Origin: Ceratorhiza oryzae-sativae
Lineage: Eukaryota; Basidiomycota; Agaricomycetes; Cantharellales; Ceratobasidiaceae
DNA length: 64,000 nucleotides
Direction of reading: 5' to 3'
Assembly: GCA_030998015.1 (NCBI GenBank)
Contig: JARWMV010000237.1
Location: 248,001-312,000, forward strand
This document shows, one piece after another, positions 45,701 through 59,009 of this stretch; position 1 is the stretch's first letter, and every line of letters begins with the position of its first letter. Under the pieces are notes generated by a model. The model had not been told where the DNA came from. It did no database searches and saw only the letters and a list, made by a program, of their open reading frames with translations. The translations under genes and the position numbers were made by a program.

Positions 45701-46980
45701 CGAAACCATGCGTTTCCAAGGTTGTTCAAATAACCAGCCTTACCTCGGCGGCCATATGGAGTCAGTTCTACCGCTTGCGCTAGATATGCGAGCGCATTGT
45801 CCAAGTCGGTCATGTCGCCCAGTCGCTCAAATCGACGACACCATGCGTTTCCAAGGTTGTTCAGGCGACTAGGCTTGTCTGGATGGCCGTCTGGAGTGAG
45901 ATTGACTGCGTGCACTTGACATGCGAGCGCATTGTCCAAGTCGGTCATGTCGCCCAGTCGCTCAAATCGACAACACCATGCGTTTCCAAGGTTGTTCAGG
46001 CAACTAGGCTTGTCTGGATGGCCGTCTGGAGTGAGATTGACTGCGTGCACTTGACATGCGAGCGCATTGTCCAAGTCGGTCATGTCGCCCAGTCGCTCAA
46101 ATCGACAACACCATGCGTTTCCAAGGTTGTTCAGGCGACTAGGCTTGTCTAGATGGCCGTCTGGAGTGAGATTGACTGCGTGCACTTGACATGCGAGCGC
46201 ATTGTCCAAGTCGGTCATGTCGCCCAGTCGCTCAAATCGACGAAACCATGCGTTTCCAAGGCTGTTCAGGCGACTAGGCTTGTCTGGATGGCCGTCTGGA
46301 GTGAGATTGACTGCGTGCACTTGACATGCGAGCGCATTGTCCAAGTCGGTCATGTCGCCCAGTCGCTCAAATCGACAACGCTGTGTGATCCCAAGGTTGT
46401 TCAGGCGACTAGGCTTGTCTGGATGGCCGTCTGGAGTGAGATTGACTGCGTGCACTTGACATGCGAGCGCATTGTCCAAGTCGGTCATGTCGCCCAGTCG
46501 CTCAAATCGACAATGCTGTGTGATCCCAAGGTTGTTCAGGCAACTAGGCTTGTCTGGATGGCCGTCTGGAGTGAGATTGACTGCGTGCACTTGACATGCG
46601 AGCGCATTGTCCAAGTCGGTCATGTCGCCCAGTCGCTCAAATCGACAACACCATGCGTTTCCAAGGTTGTTCAAATAACCAGCCTTACCTCGGCGGCCAT
46701 ATGGAGTCAGTTCTACCGCTTGCGCTAGATATGCGATTGCCGTTTCCAGGCTCGCAAATTCCCCTGCTCGTTCATAGTGAAGGAGCCAAAAGGTCCCAAA
46801 TGTGCCCAGGTATTCCGAGTAGTCTTGGCTGTCAGCCGGATTCTCATCAATTCTTGGGCGTATGACGGAGCATGAGTCGCGCTGCTCATGTTTCACACCA
46901 GTCACTCGCTGGGAATTGGCTCGTGTGTCCGTCATAGGTTGTGCAGCATCATCTCTCCGTCGTCTTTTTGACATTGGCAC
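42752..46980 (-). CDS. TPR-CHAT protein (tandem repeats plus caspase-like CHAT domain), one local break
   Basis: CHAT domains are caspase/separase-fold cysteine proteases usually joined to TPR repeats. The minus-strand ATG at 46980 starts a basic N-terminus (MPMSKRRRRDDAAQ), then about sixteen near-identical 45-residue repeats, each with RFERLGDMTDLDNAL and LNNLG motifs (helix-turn-helix, TPR type). A helical middle region follows. An intron (43538-43593) separates the middle from the CHAT end. The CHAT domain ends at TAG 42752 and keeps the dyad: His in VHFACHG (codon about 43157-43159) and Cys in FLSACQTA (about 43034-43036). Near 44806-44828 a 1-bp and a 2-bp deletion relative to sister repeats create a TAG between them, and the frame returns afterwards. 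This may be a sequence error or a real null. Substrate and partner are unknown; a role in self/non-self reaction or cell death is inference. Confidence 0.85.
44545..46735 (-). repeat. 135-bp coding minisatellite (about 16 units) in the TPR-CHAT gene
   Basis: The unit is exactly 135 bp (45 codons), so copy-number change keeps the frame. On the plus strand each unit contains GAGCGCATTGTCCAAGTCGG and CATGTCGCCCAGTCGCTCAA, nearly unchanged. Variation is confined to a few short patches, giving mosaic unit types (for example CQVHAVNLTPDGHPDKPSR versus YLAQAVELTPYGRRGKAGY; NAWCC, NAWFR, ITQRC). Unit types recur in blocks, which indicates recent duplication and homogenisation. Confidence 0.92.
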
Positions 46981-49655
46981 GGGCCCGTTAGTTTGACCAT
47001 AGTTTGCGGCTTAACCACGTACCTTTTCAAGTCATGCATGGTCGTTCTTCCTTTCTTCTATCTGACTGGCCTACGCAGATATTTCTATCGTCTCCATCTC
47101 TTCTGCTAGCAAGTTTATATTCTTCCTCAGGCTGGCGAACCAGCAACTCTTTCCGCTACAGAACGGCGGATTCTAGACGTTTTGCTCATCTAACACAGGA
47201 CTGATTAGTGCCGCGGTCACCTCAATCGGCCAAAACGAGACACGCAACCGCCACAATCTCGACATGCTTATACTTGGGTAAGGAAGTCTTCCCCAAAATA
47301 GCAAAATGAATGATCATCACGCATCAAGGCTGTTCCCCTGCCGTGCGATTGCCACGTTGGATTGGTGTTTGACGGAGTCCTGCCGTCTTTCTGGTCTGGG
47401 GTCTCGCTCATCCTCCTTCACAATCGTAATTCAATCCAGCTGACTGTCACAACCGTTTCTCCGTTGGGCGAACTGATCTTCACTTTCACACTTTAATTTC
47501 CTAATTTTAATTTTCTAGGGTTAATTTCACAATGCCTCTTGCTCCTCTGGGCAGCGTGAATGGTGTGAATCCTTTGATGAGTGAAAAATCTGCCTTGGAC
47601 TCCGTGGGTGCTTCTAGCATAGCGTGCGCAGTCCAAAGTACGATAAATGCGCATCTTGTAGCTCGCTTCTCTATTATCAACAATCGAGGCGCCTTAACTC
47701 ATAAGATGGCGTCAGTTACGGCAATTTGAGTGAGTCTGTACTCAGCGGACACAAGCGAAGCATAGTGATCATATTCGGTATGATGTACATGTTTGCCATC
47801 GATCCGTAAGGTGCTTCACTAAAGTATTGAGAACTCCCGTCGAGGATATAAGCCGGACTCTAGAGACGTTGTATCATCACGTAACCTCTCATTCAAGTTG
47901 AGTTCACTTGAAGTTTCCCTCGGCGATTTCACACGTGTGTTGCGAAGATACTCCTGTTCACCGATAGGTTCGACCAGTCGCAATTAGCCATATTTGTTTT
48001 GCCGATTTTCATTGCGAACCACCCCAAACTTACCTGCGCAAGGGGACAGGCCTATGATACCATACTGCAACTTCAACGCAGATATATGTCAGTAAGTTTG
48101 AAATCGAATGAGGTGGGCATGTTATGCCGTGGTAATGTCGGTGCTGTTCTCCTGGACCAAAGCGCCATGATCAGTGATCGTACTTGGAATAATTTTTGAA
48201 CACGGCCTATACATAGGCATTACCGCGCCTTCATGGAAGTATAGCGATGACCTCCTATAGGCCGGTGAATTGCGGCGATGCGCGTCCTGGTTTCCACTAC
48301 ACATATCTTCGTCAGGACGGGCACTTATTTGATCAGAATTTATATCGACAAAGGCGGGCCGCCTGAGACGGTGTGTGCGTGGCTGTAATCGGCCACGGAT
48401 CATGCCAATGCACTTAGGTGGCGACAGTTTGCCCTGTGGGTATTTTTCCGTTATGCGTTGAGTCACCCGAGTGATACGAAACGCCCCACTCGTTCCAGAT
48501 CTTGATGAAAATCGCAAAAGCCTACCCGCACGACCACAAGGTAGCCATCAAAGAGTAGCTTCGAGTAGACAGTAGTCACAAACCATTACAACTGTTGTGC
48601 GGGTTAACCTGATATTATCACTCGGTTTCCGACTTGCCAACATTTGGGTCGGTCGAATCTGTCCAAGCAGAGAGATAGCGAGCACCTGCGTTTGTGATCC
48701 AATATGTCACGGGCCAGCTCCGTGATGGTAGCTCAATATTGGCAAAGGCGTCCTACGAGCACTGAGCTTTTCTTCTGCTGGTCCTCCTCTGGTGGTCCGA
48801 CTTTCCATGTGATCATGGCTACACTCTCCACCCGCCACAGAATTACACTCTGCCAAGATGCCGACGCAAGCAGTATGTCCATAGCCAGTCGTGTGGGGTT
48901 TGAATGCTGATGCACATGATCACCTCCAAGGCATACAGGGATGCATACGGCTACTGGGTTTCCTTGTACCATGAAGCAAAGGCAAGAAACATCGACCTCC
49001 GAAACCATAAAGCTCTAGATCACCCCCCTTCTCTCTTTACTCCAAACTTATCAACAATTCTTCCCTGACCATCGAAACGGTCGTGAGTCGTGATATTACT
49101 GGGGAGGATCCAAGTGCAGCCGATGACGAGGATGGGGTTATTATTGGGATCGGTATTGGGATCAACAAGAAAGTGCTCGATGTTCAGCGACGAAGAGGGG
49201 CGAAGGTGTTGGAGGTGACGAACGAGGCGCTCGTATGCCGTACGACGGAGAAACTGCGCTGGCTTGGGAGGGGCGTGTGTGGTGAGGCGTGGGCGTCCCT
49301 GACTGGATGGCTGTGCTCTCCTCGTGCTCGGCGGTGGGACCGTGATTGCGCATCCATCAGCTCATCGCTTGCTCTGCCTGGTGTTTTCCTTTGCCCAGGC
49401 TGGCCGCGTGTTCTCTGCCAATCATGCTATAGCTGACAGCCTTCTACAACGGCGTCATGCGCGCCAAACGCGTTCATGAAAAGACATTCGAAAACGCGGG
49501 TCGATTACAGGGACCGAGAGACAAAGCGCCTGTCGCTGTGCCCCCGAAAAAAGTGCACGGTGACTGCCGCTATATGCGAAAGGCTTGATCGAGACCCCGG
49601 GCAAGCTTATTCCAAATCGACTACAAGCCTTTTGCTGACGCCCTCTCAAATCTAG
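46981..49655. other. Intergenic or unresolved, no gene recognised
   Basis: 2.7 kb with scattered short frames (for example 47532-47729, 48704-48910, 49083-49436) and no domains I know. The last 200 bp before 49656 may contain the first exon of the DDHD gene; I could not choose it. Confidence 0.4.
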
Positions 49656-52600
49656 GCCAAAAAGACTAAATCAGCTGGGTTTTTCACACGTCCGGAGTTG
49701 GTCATCCATGACGTCGCGTTGATCACCCTGCCAAACGTGACATCAACCAACGCGGCCCCTATTCCTTCGCCCCTCGCCCCGCTCGTATCTCCATTGTACC
49801 CTTCAAATTGGCATATGGAAGTTGACGCTCCGCCTAGTGTCTTTGTTCAATGGTACCACGCTGGCCCCGCTGAGCTCTTGTCCTCGGCGCCCGTCTCCCT
49901 TGGTCCAAACGTGGTGTGGCAGACACTCACGCGCGAAGAGTCGATTGCGTGCGAGGCTGCTTGGAACAGCATGACTGACGAGGAGAAGCAGACTGCTAAT
50001 GACTATGTTGAAGAGGTCAAGGAGGTTCCTGCGCTCGAGGACGAGGACGAGGACGGGTTCCTGGGCGTTCCGGTGAATCTGGATAAACTGTTTGAGATTA
50101 ATGTCAAAACCATGCGGGTGTGTTTTTCGTTTTACGTTGAGAGAACCAACGCTATTAACGAGGGAACGATAGCTGTACCCTGTGTTTTGGAGATCCCCTT
50201 CTCCGCCGATCAGAGTTCGACGCTGTGTATGGATGTACGACGAGGTTCGTTTACTCTGCTAGTTTTGGGGACGATCTCAAATAATTAGAAAATCCAAAGT
50301 CGCGAGCAGTCGAGCCAGTCCTGTCGCGAGAACTCGAACGAGCGTACCAGTACGTCTTTCTCCTTAATTATTTGCCGTGTCCATCAAGCCAACTTTTCTT
50401 TGCAGCGTAGTGAAACCGTACCTCTCGTCATACCCAGACGAGGTCCAAGCAGCTCTCTCAATCGGCACACTCGAAGCACAGGATAAACTTAAAACCATCC
50501 TCCCTCAATCCGATTACAGTGTCGTGTTCCAGGACGCGTCATCTGCCCGTATTTTCCAGGGCACGACGCCACCCTCGGCTGGATTCTTCCGGTTCTGGGG
50601 AACCAGCAATGGGGATATCCTGGCAGGCGCAACTCCCGTGTATCGCGGAATCGAGAGTGCCAGAGCGGCCGGCGCTAGTACGAGCGCGGGGCAAATAGAG
50701 GAAGGCAGGAGGATGAGCGTTTCTTCACTCGAAGAGACGAGCGCGAAGCGTCAGAAGCTCGAGGTCACCGCCGATGCGAGCCGGACTCGCAGGCCGGGCG
50801 TACACCCTCCTGAATCGAACTCGCGTCCGTCGAGCATCAAGAGCGAAGGCGGTGTGCCGAGTCGCAAAAATCTGAAGGCTGCGCCGAACAAGAAGCCCTC
50901 GACCGAGGTTGCTGTCGAGGATGTGCCGCCGAGGATAGAGGACACAGTCGTCACGGATCTCGTCCTGGTCATGCATGGGATTGGGCAAGGGGTAATCTCA
51001 GCCTCGTTTTACCTTCAAGATGCAAGGCTGATGGACGGCTGGGGACTAGTATACCGCTCAGTACGAAGCTTGGGATTTCACGTATGCCACAAACTTGTTC
51101 AGGGACATCGCAGTACGTCTCTTTCTCCTTTTTCTTTGATTTATCTAAATTTAGTTTCCGACCAGAGAAAACAATCACAGTCTCCAGCCCTAGCTAGTAT
51201 AATGCGCTCTCGCCGGGCCCAGTTTCTACCTGTTCCGTGGCGAGCGAGCATGAAACTTGCCTTGGACGAAGAGGTCGAGAGGGTGAGAGATGGGCTAGAT
51301 AACCGATTCACACTTTCGGGTTGGGTTTCTTCGTTTGAAATGCGATATGGGACTAATGTTGGATTGTTAGACATTACACCAAAGAAAGCCATACCGTAAG
51401 CTTCTGTTTCAACTATGGCAAAGTATGAAATTCAAAATGGCTGGGCATTCTGGCAATAGATACGTCCGGGAGCTGACGAATAATGTTCTGTGAGTGGCTC
51501 CACGACAGTTACATATCGGTCACTGAGCTGGAAGGCAGCATCGATATACCCTATTTTATGAGGTATGTTGCTTTTCATTGACCTAGAGGAAACAGTATCC
51601 TCAGGCATTCGGCTGTGCCAGTCAACATAGAGACAGGATGATAGAATCAGTTTGCTTGACGGCGTAAGCTGCACCGATATCGGATGCTTCTGGGACATCA
51701 ACCAACAAAATATTCTCAGAAATCGCGCATATAGACTGTGGTGCGCAAGAAACCCGGATTTCGAGAGCCACGGACGAGTGGTGAGCAATTTGTCGACTCG
51801 GAGTGGTTCGCGTCCGCTGAGCATGCACCCGCACAGCATATCATAGGCCACTCGCTTGGTTCCGCACTCGCCGCACATGTTCTTTCAGCCCAACCAACGA
51901 TCCAACGGTCCCTCTCTGAGTTTACACACGAAGAACTATCAGGGATGTCTCGGCATTTCTTGTTCAACACAAGGTACAAATCTCGCTTGTTTTTTTTTAG
52001 CTGGATGTTCTGATGGATGCGTTAGCCATTTATTCATGATTGGGAGTCCTTTGGGTGTGTTTATGCACATCAACCAAGCGCAACTCATAGCTCGCAAGGT
52101 ACGCCATTAACACCTCTGAATAGCCTGTAGGTTAACGATTTGAAGGGGCGAGCAAGAACCATGGACGCTCAATCAGATGAAGCAGTGAGCATCAATCTGT
52201 ATTCGATTGTGTGAAGCCTATTCATATCTTTTTTAGCTGGATCGTGTTGGTAGATTCGGATGTCTCGCTGTCGATGCGGTATACAACATTTTCTATCCTT
52301 CAGATCCTATTGCGTGAGTCCAATCATTCTAGCCTCATTATCTATGCTGATTCATGCGAAACAGGTACTTACTGAATCCTTGCGTCGATTCCGAGTAGGT
52401 TCTCATGATGTCTCGAGTCGTGTTGGGTGCCTAAGCCTCATATGCTAGGCACGCTAAAACCATGAACCAAGTCACCATTCCCTCGGTTGGAACAACTGTC
52501 CTGACCACCATTGGCTCGCGTATTACACGCATGCTTGATGGGCTTTCCCTCCCATTTCGTCGCCTACCTCGCGGTCGAATAGCCCAGTTCCTAAGACGAG

Positions 52601-53079
52601 GTCAAGAGCCAAGGCGAGCGCTAGTGCGCTAAATGGGGATGGAGACCAAGATAATGATGTGATGGGTGATATGATGAACCTGGGCGAGGCTGACAAGGAG
52701 CAACAGGGAGATAGTCGGGCGGAGAGAAGGTACGTGTGCATAGCCGGAGTTAGAAACGAGGGTGCTACAGTATAATTAGGTTCCGAGCCTTGAATCCTCA
52801 TGGGAACATCGATTTCGCGCTGCCCGGCGAGGGTACGATTAGCGATTATGTCGGTAAGCTGTTTTGTCGTTCGCGTTCCGCTATCATTGCTCACCAGGGT
52901 CAATCCATAAAGATATGATCACCGTAAGTTCAAATTAGATTTAGTATCAAATCCTGCTGATCCGCTGCTAGGCCCATGGGGATTATTGGTCCGATATCAA
53001 TTTTGCTTCGTTTGTCCTGACAGAGATCTTTGCGAGCAAGGAAGACCTGTTGAGGACTGGGATGGGGTTAAAGGTTTAG
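49656..53079 (+). CDS. DDHD-domain phospholipase (intracellular PA-PLA1 family)
   Basis: Intracellular phospholipase A1-type lipid hydrolase, likely membrane-associated. The first exon I can support starts after the acceptor at 49651-49655 (SAGFFTRPELVIHDVALI); the true start lies upstream and is unresolved. The N-terminal region is followed by a Ser/Lys-rich linker (50650-50900). Then come DLVLVMHGIGQG (50961-50996), RRAQFLPVPWRASMKL, and the lipase elbow IIGHSLGSAL with the catalytic Ser at 51852-51854. The DDHD region follows: MIGSPLGVFMHINQ, YPSDPIAYLLNP, and, near the end, ITAHGDYWSDINFASFVLTE with the HxD pair. TAG is at 53077. There are many short introns, and one linker (about 52560-52730) is low in complexity. 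I saw no frame break. In yeast and fission yeast such proteins act in lipid homeostasis; the exact substrate is unknown here. Confidence 0.85.
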
Positions 53080-54817
53080 ACAGATGCGTTGCGTCTTAGT
53101 CACTTGACACTCAAATTGGTCGTGTATCTTGGGACAGACCGATATATGTAATTAATCTCTACTAAATAAGATATAATATACGAATTTGAGCTTGACCATG
53201 GAGGTAAGGCGATGTCTGCCCATCGACCGTTCTCTAGGTTGGTTGTTTACTGTATACGTTGGCTTTAATACAACCTCACTCGTATGAAAGCCGGTACTGG
53301 CCTCTATTTTTAGTCCACGGATATATTCTACTTGTCCTTCCAGCGAGCTGACCCCGTGGGGGTAGGTGCCATAGGCTGGTTTCCGTCATGGACAGACCGA
53401 GTCTAGCGCGAATCCTTGTAGCATTTAAGGGTGAGCATCTTCTCGGGTATCACGGCAGTGCCCCATCATTCTATGCTGGTTAATACTGAGACCATTTGAA
53501 TGTTGACGCCCAGGTGATTTAAGTTCTCGGGGATATGCGCGCCTAGCTGGATTTTGCAACAGGTATGGTAAAGGCCGTTGCATTGCCTGTGAAGGCAACG
53601 ATGGCCAAAGGGGAAATATTCAACTCAGCATAGCTCGGGTATGCGGCCCTGGGTAACGCATACAGCCTTGACTGAATACCTCTGTGATTAAAGAGGCTTC
53701 AAAGTCACTCAAAAGAACATGTACTGGGTATACAACTCTGGACGCGACAGCAGACAAGCCTGAGACGTAAAATCAGAGTCAAAACTACATTTCTTCCTCG
53801 AGAAAAATGGCAATAGAATGGTCATCTTTCTAACAGCTTTGCTGTCGCGCAATAACCATGTCACACTCTCGCCAATCGTGGTTAGTTAGCGAATGGGTTC
53901 AGTTCTGGGTAATCCCCTTTAATTATGGTCAGGTGTTGTGCAGGTGAGTTCAGGATCCCGCAGGATCTATCTACCTTCTCCCCGGTCACTGATTTATCCC
54001 TCTATCCACATCTTCGCGCATCCATCGATATTCCCTTCCATGCCATTAGCGTGTTGATAGCGGCACGGGCCCTACCCGTTGCACCTGCTGATTTCGGGCC
54101 GGCTATCCTAGAACACCGGCAATTTGATGCCAAATACAACCAACAACTTGTCACTGAGCCGCGCAACATCCATCACCAGAGTCTATCACACCTCTCGTGG
54201 AAAATCAGGGCTGGCTGCGCGAAAAGTTTCTTGCTATACAATACTTTATTTCGACTTCCCTTGTGAACTCTTGTGGTATCGAGCATCGAGAAATCGTTCC
54301 TGCTGCTTATTTCATTGTGCTTAAGGAGAATCGACTATTCGCGCTACAATGCAGCCATTAGCTTAGAGCGTCCATTGCTACTTATATGGTATACTAATGA
54401 TGCTCCCACGTCTTTCACGATTGTTAGGGGTGCATTTTCATCCGCGTATTCGATGGCTTCGTTTCCCGTCCTTTGATCTATAATCTCTGACGCGTGGATT
54501 AGCGGCCTACGAGACGCGGGCCCGCGGCCGCTGCGATGTCTGATCTGCATCAATCAGTGCACTTGAATGGATTCCCCAATTTAGTTGTGAGCCTTCAGTC
54601 CTGAGCGTCGCCGGCATTTGATCTCACCGACTAGCGGGAACGAGTGCACTCAATGGCCGTGTGTCCAAATGGGTATCATCACCCCTGTGAATCGTTGGTG
54701 AGATATAATATTGGTGCGTGGAATATATATACCCGCTCGATCGCGACCGCTTATCCTCAACTCAAAGTCCTTGACAATCTCTTGAGTTTGAGTTTGCTCT
54801 TTCGCTAGTTCAATACG
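53080..54817. other. Intergenic, promoter side of the P450 gene
   Basis: 1.7 kb without a recognised gene. A TATA-like ATATATATAC at about 54723-54732 lies near 90 bp upstream of the ATG at 54818. Short frames at 53925-54266 and around 54273 have no domain I know. Confidence 0.45.
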
Positions 54818-57800
54818 ATGACCACGCCGATACCGCAACCACCGACCATTCCCTTCATTGGTAATGTCAAATCAGTTGATGGTGAGTCGTCCTTTGAAAT
54901 ATAGGTTTTATGACTCACTTTTCTCACACAATACCGAATCTTGCAGCGACGCTTCCTATCAATTCCTATATGCTTATGACGAAGCAATATGGAGAAATCT
55001 ACAAATTGGACATGCTTGGTACTAGAACAACCTCAATCTCGCGTGTTACTTACCTATCCGTGAAACCAGGGCAGGAAGTCGTAGTTGTCACCAGCGTAGC
55101 TTTGGCTCAAGAAGTGTTAGACGAGAAGCGGTTTCACAAGACGCTCAGTCCTCCGGTGCTAGAAGTCGATAATCTGGGAACTGGGTTGTTTACTGCGAAA
55201 CACGGAGATCCCCGTTGGGGCATAGCTCGTAAGTACTTATAGCCTTTGATTATATGCATATGAAAATACTTTTGTAGATCGTATCTTAATGCCCATATTT
55301 GGACCACTCTCGATCCGGAACATGTTTGACGATATGTACGACATCCTCTCTCAAATGTGCCTCAAGTGGGAAAGGTTCGGCCCAATGCACGCTATAGAAG
55401 CCTCCAGCGATTTTAGTAGACTTACTTTCGATACTATGTGAGTCGGAATAATTTGTGTCGGGGTTGTACTAAACATGATGCGCCTTTGATTCAAGTTCAC
55501 TGTGCGCTTATAACTACCGTTTGAACAACTTTTACTCTCTGGAAGACCCTCCCTTTGTCAAAGCCATGGGCGAATATTTGGTTGAATGCCTCATGCGCTC
55601 TCGGCGACCGGCTATTGTTCAAGCGGTGTCTTATGGTGCCAAAGCCAAGTATGCTGAAGATATGGCTGTGATGCAAAAGGTCCGCAGGTATTCAATGTAT
55701 ATGCAGAATCTCTCATTTTCGATTCAGCTAGCAGACGAAATCATTGAGGACCGAAAAAAGCACCCGATAGAGAAGAATGACCTTTTAAACGCCATGCTAC
55801 ACGCAAAAGATCCCCAGACAGGTGCGTTCTTTTCATTCGAACGCTTTAAACTGCCAATGATGTAACTATGCCCACAGGCGAAGGACTTACCGACGAAGAA
55901 ATTCGAGCGCAGATGTTAACGTTCCTGATTGCTGGACATGAGACAACATCTGGAATGCTCGCGTTCGCTATGACTCACATATTGGATAACCCCGATGTTT
56001 ATGGAAGGATTCGACATGAAGTCGACACAGTTCTCGGCAAGGAGCCTATGAAGCCTGAACATCTGAGCAAGCTTCCGTACATTACTGGTTAGTCACATTT
56101 CGTTGACATCAGTGTTGCTTGCTGAAGGCCTGTCTCGATTTATAGCCGTACTTCGAGAGTCTCTTCGTGTGACTCCAAGCATCGCTCAGTTTACGGTCGG
56201 ACCGTACAAAGACGAGATTATTGGAAATGGGAAATATCTCATCAAGAAGGGCGCGATAGTCAATGTGTTGGCTGCGGCTATAGGGAAAGATCCCGCAGTA
56301 TGGGGTGAAGACGTGAGTCAAAATACTTCTGCAAGTTTTAGTTACTGAGCCCAAAATTTGTAGGCCGAGGTCTTCAACTGATCGAATGCTGGATGGAAAG
56401 TTTGAAGCAATGCCAGTATGTTTTGAGCCTGATGGCCGGTTGCCTTGACCCCTTTTGACTACACTACGCTAGCCCAAATCCTGGATTCCTTTTGGCAATG
56501 GCGCTCGAGCTTGTATTGTGCGCCATCCGCCAAACTGTCCTGATCGAGGCTAACATTTTTTCTTCCTTCCAGGGACGACCTTTGGCGTGGCAAGAGGCAA
56601 TTATGTGCTTGGCAACAATGTTCCAGAAGTTCGACTTTACCCCAGGAGATCCATCATATTCACTTCATCTTGTTCAGACGTTGACTCTAAAGCCCAAGGA
56701 CTTCACTTTCCATGCTATCCCCCGCAAGGGTGCACTAAAATTCTCCGTGGCGTCGGCTGGGGTGCAGTCGAGCGGCGCAAAGCCCGGAAAGGACATTGTC
56801 AGCAATATAACTAAAAACAGCAAACCCCTCTATGTGCTATACGGTAGCAACACGGGGTCATGCGAGAGCTTTGCGCAGAGCATCGCTTCTGCGGGTGCAG
56901 CAAAAGGTGCGCGCAGGGCAATATATAATTTTCCTGCTGACCATTTGGTACTCAATAGGGTTCCGCGTGACTATTGGAACTCTCAATAGCGCTACTGGTC
57001 ATATTCCCAAGGATGGTCCAGTCGTCATAATCACAGCGTCGTTTGAAGGTCAGTCGTTTTGCCATTTTAACGCATATAGTCAACTAACTCTGGATGGGAT
57101 GCAGGGGAACCCGCCGACAATGCTAGACAGTTTGTTGAAGTCCTGACCGCAAACCCGACGCTTGATCTTAAGGGCGTATCATATGCGGTCTTTGGTGCAG
57201 GGAATCATGATTGGGTTCATACTTACCAGCGGATCCCGAAACTCATAGACACAACGATGGAGCAAAAGGGAGCCAAGCGCCTCTTAGAACGTGGCGAAGG
57301 AGATGCAGCAGGCGATAGATTTATCCCGAGCTTCGAAGACTGGGAGGATCAACTGTGGAAAGTGCTTTCAAAGGTTTGGATCATGTTCGGCAGTTCTCAG
57401 GCGTCTGCTGACTCCCGAGTATTCTCACCAGACCTATGGGTTTGACGGACCTGAGGACGCCAGTGCCTCCAAAGTTGAAATAGAGCTGGTTGGGACTCCC
57501 ATAGAACGCTCCGCTACTCTCCGTCAGCCGGACTCTAAACTCGGCACCGTGGTCGAAAACCGGCTCCTTACAGGTGAAGGAGCACCCGCTAAGCGTCATA
57601 TTGGTATGTGATTCCAAGCTTACAATTTCATTTATCCATTAAAAGCCACCACTAGAGATCGAACTGCCAGGCGGTGCATCATACCAAGCGGGCGACTACC
57701 TAGCCGTGTGAGTCCTAAGCGGATTCAACCACTAGACTCTTGCTTAGCATTTTTGCATACAGTCTCCCATTGAACCCTCCGGAATACGTCCGTCGAGTTC

Positions 57801-59009
57801 TCGCTCGATTCAAGATATCCCCAGAGCAAGAGGTAAAATTTTGTTACGGGCTAATAGATGCTGCGATCCTGCCCCTGACACACAGCATGGTCATAGATCA
57901 TAATAAAGGTCGCTGGACCGACGACGCTGCCAACTGATAAGCCAATCAGCGTCACAGAGCTATTGTCAGGTGAGCTCATAGAATAACCACAGATGTATGC
58001 AGAGGCAAATCGCTCACTTCTTGCTTAGGCTTCGTCGAAATCGGACAACCTGCAACCCAGCGGAATATTTCCGCACTCATACAGTACACTAAAGACGCTA
58101 CTACGCGTGCCGCCTTGGATGCTATTCTTTCGGGCTGCAAAAGCGGCCAACCCATTACCACCAGCCTCCTCGAACTGCTCGAGAAGTATGAAGACATCGA
58201 TCTTCCACTCGGTACCTTCCTCGCCTCGCTTCAATCCATGCGCCTACGCCAGTACTCTATTTCTTCATCCCCCCTTTGGAATGCTTCACACGTTACTCTC
58301 ACTGTCGGCGTTGTATCACATGACCAGTTCCTCGGTGTTGCTTCCAACTACCTGGCTAGCTTGAGAAAAGGTGATCGAGTGCAACTCTCCGTACGGCCGT
58401 CCAGCAAAGGATTCCACCCGCCGTCGGATCCGGCAGTGCCCGTCGTGATGTTTGCTGCGGGGTCTGGGATGGCACCGTTCCGTGGATTTGTGCAAGAACG
58501 AGCAACGCAGGCCAGGCAGGACGACAGGTCGGAAAGTGTATGCTGTTTTTCGGATGCAGGAGCCCCGAGGAAGATTATCTATATAGCGACCGAGAGCTGA
58601 AAGAGTGGGCTGAGCTGGGAGTAGTCGATGTTCGGCCCACATTTTCACGCGCGCCTGAGAAATCAAACGGGCACAAGTACATCCAAGAGTGAGTGTCGAG
58701 TTTAGTCGTTTCCGAACGAGTAGTTGACATGATTATGATAGCCGTATTTGGGGAGATCGCGATCATGTCCGCGAATATTACACCAATGGTGCAAAGGCAG
58801 GTTACCTTCCTTTAAACTCTGTGTGTCATTTGATTAATACTCCGGTCTCATTCTAGTTCTATACATGCGGCGGGAGTCATATCGCTACGGCCGTGCGTGA
58901 GGTATGCATGAAGATAATCTCGGAGGGCAAAGGAGGGGACGAAACTGCTGTTGCAGAAATATGGAAGAGTATCCAGGCCGAGCGCTATGCCACCGATGTC
59001 TTTGGTTAA
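54818..59009 (+). CDS. CYP505-type P450/P450-reductase fusion (fatty-acid hydroxylase-like), with small indels
   Basis: Self-sufficient P450s of the P450foxy/BM3 type hydroxylate fatty acids with electrons from a fused FAD/FMN reductase. ATG 54818 starts MTTPIPQPPTIPFIGNVKSV. P450 motifs: AGHETTS on the I helix (about 55936-55956), ExxR in VLRESLR (about 56146-56166), and the heme loop FGNGARACIG with Cys at 56512-56514, split by an intron (56518-56572). The reductase has the flavodoxin part LYVLYGSNTGSCESFAQ (56832-56885), the FAD part RQYSISSSP, the NADPH part GSGMAPFRGFVQER and YTCGGSHIATAVRE, ending RYATDVFG before TAA 59007. Odd: after AEVFN a TGA at 56379-56381 arises from a missing 2 bp, and similar shifts lie near 57425 and 58538. 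Either recent decay or assembly errors. No obvious cluster partners. Confidence 0.85.

Noticed and set aside
44545..46735. Regular repeats resembling a CRISPR array
   Set aside because: Units are contiguous 135-bp coding repeats without unique spacers, in a eukaryotic gene.
44563..46865. Many plus-strand open frames of 70-190 codons with repeated motifs
   Set aside because: They are antisense shadows of the 135-bp coding repeat; a unit with no stop in one frame gives long false frames.
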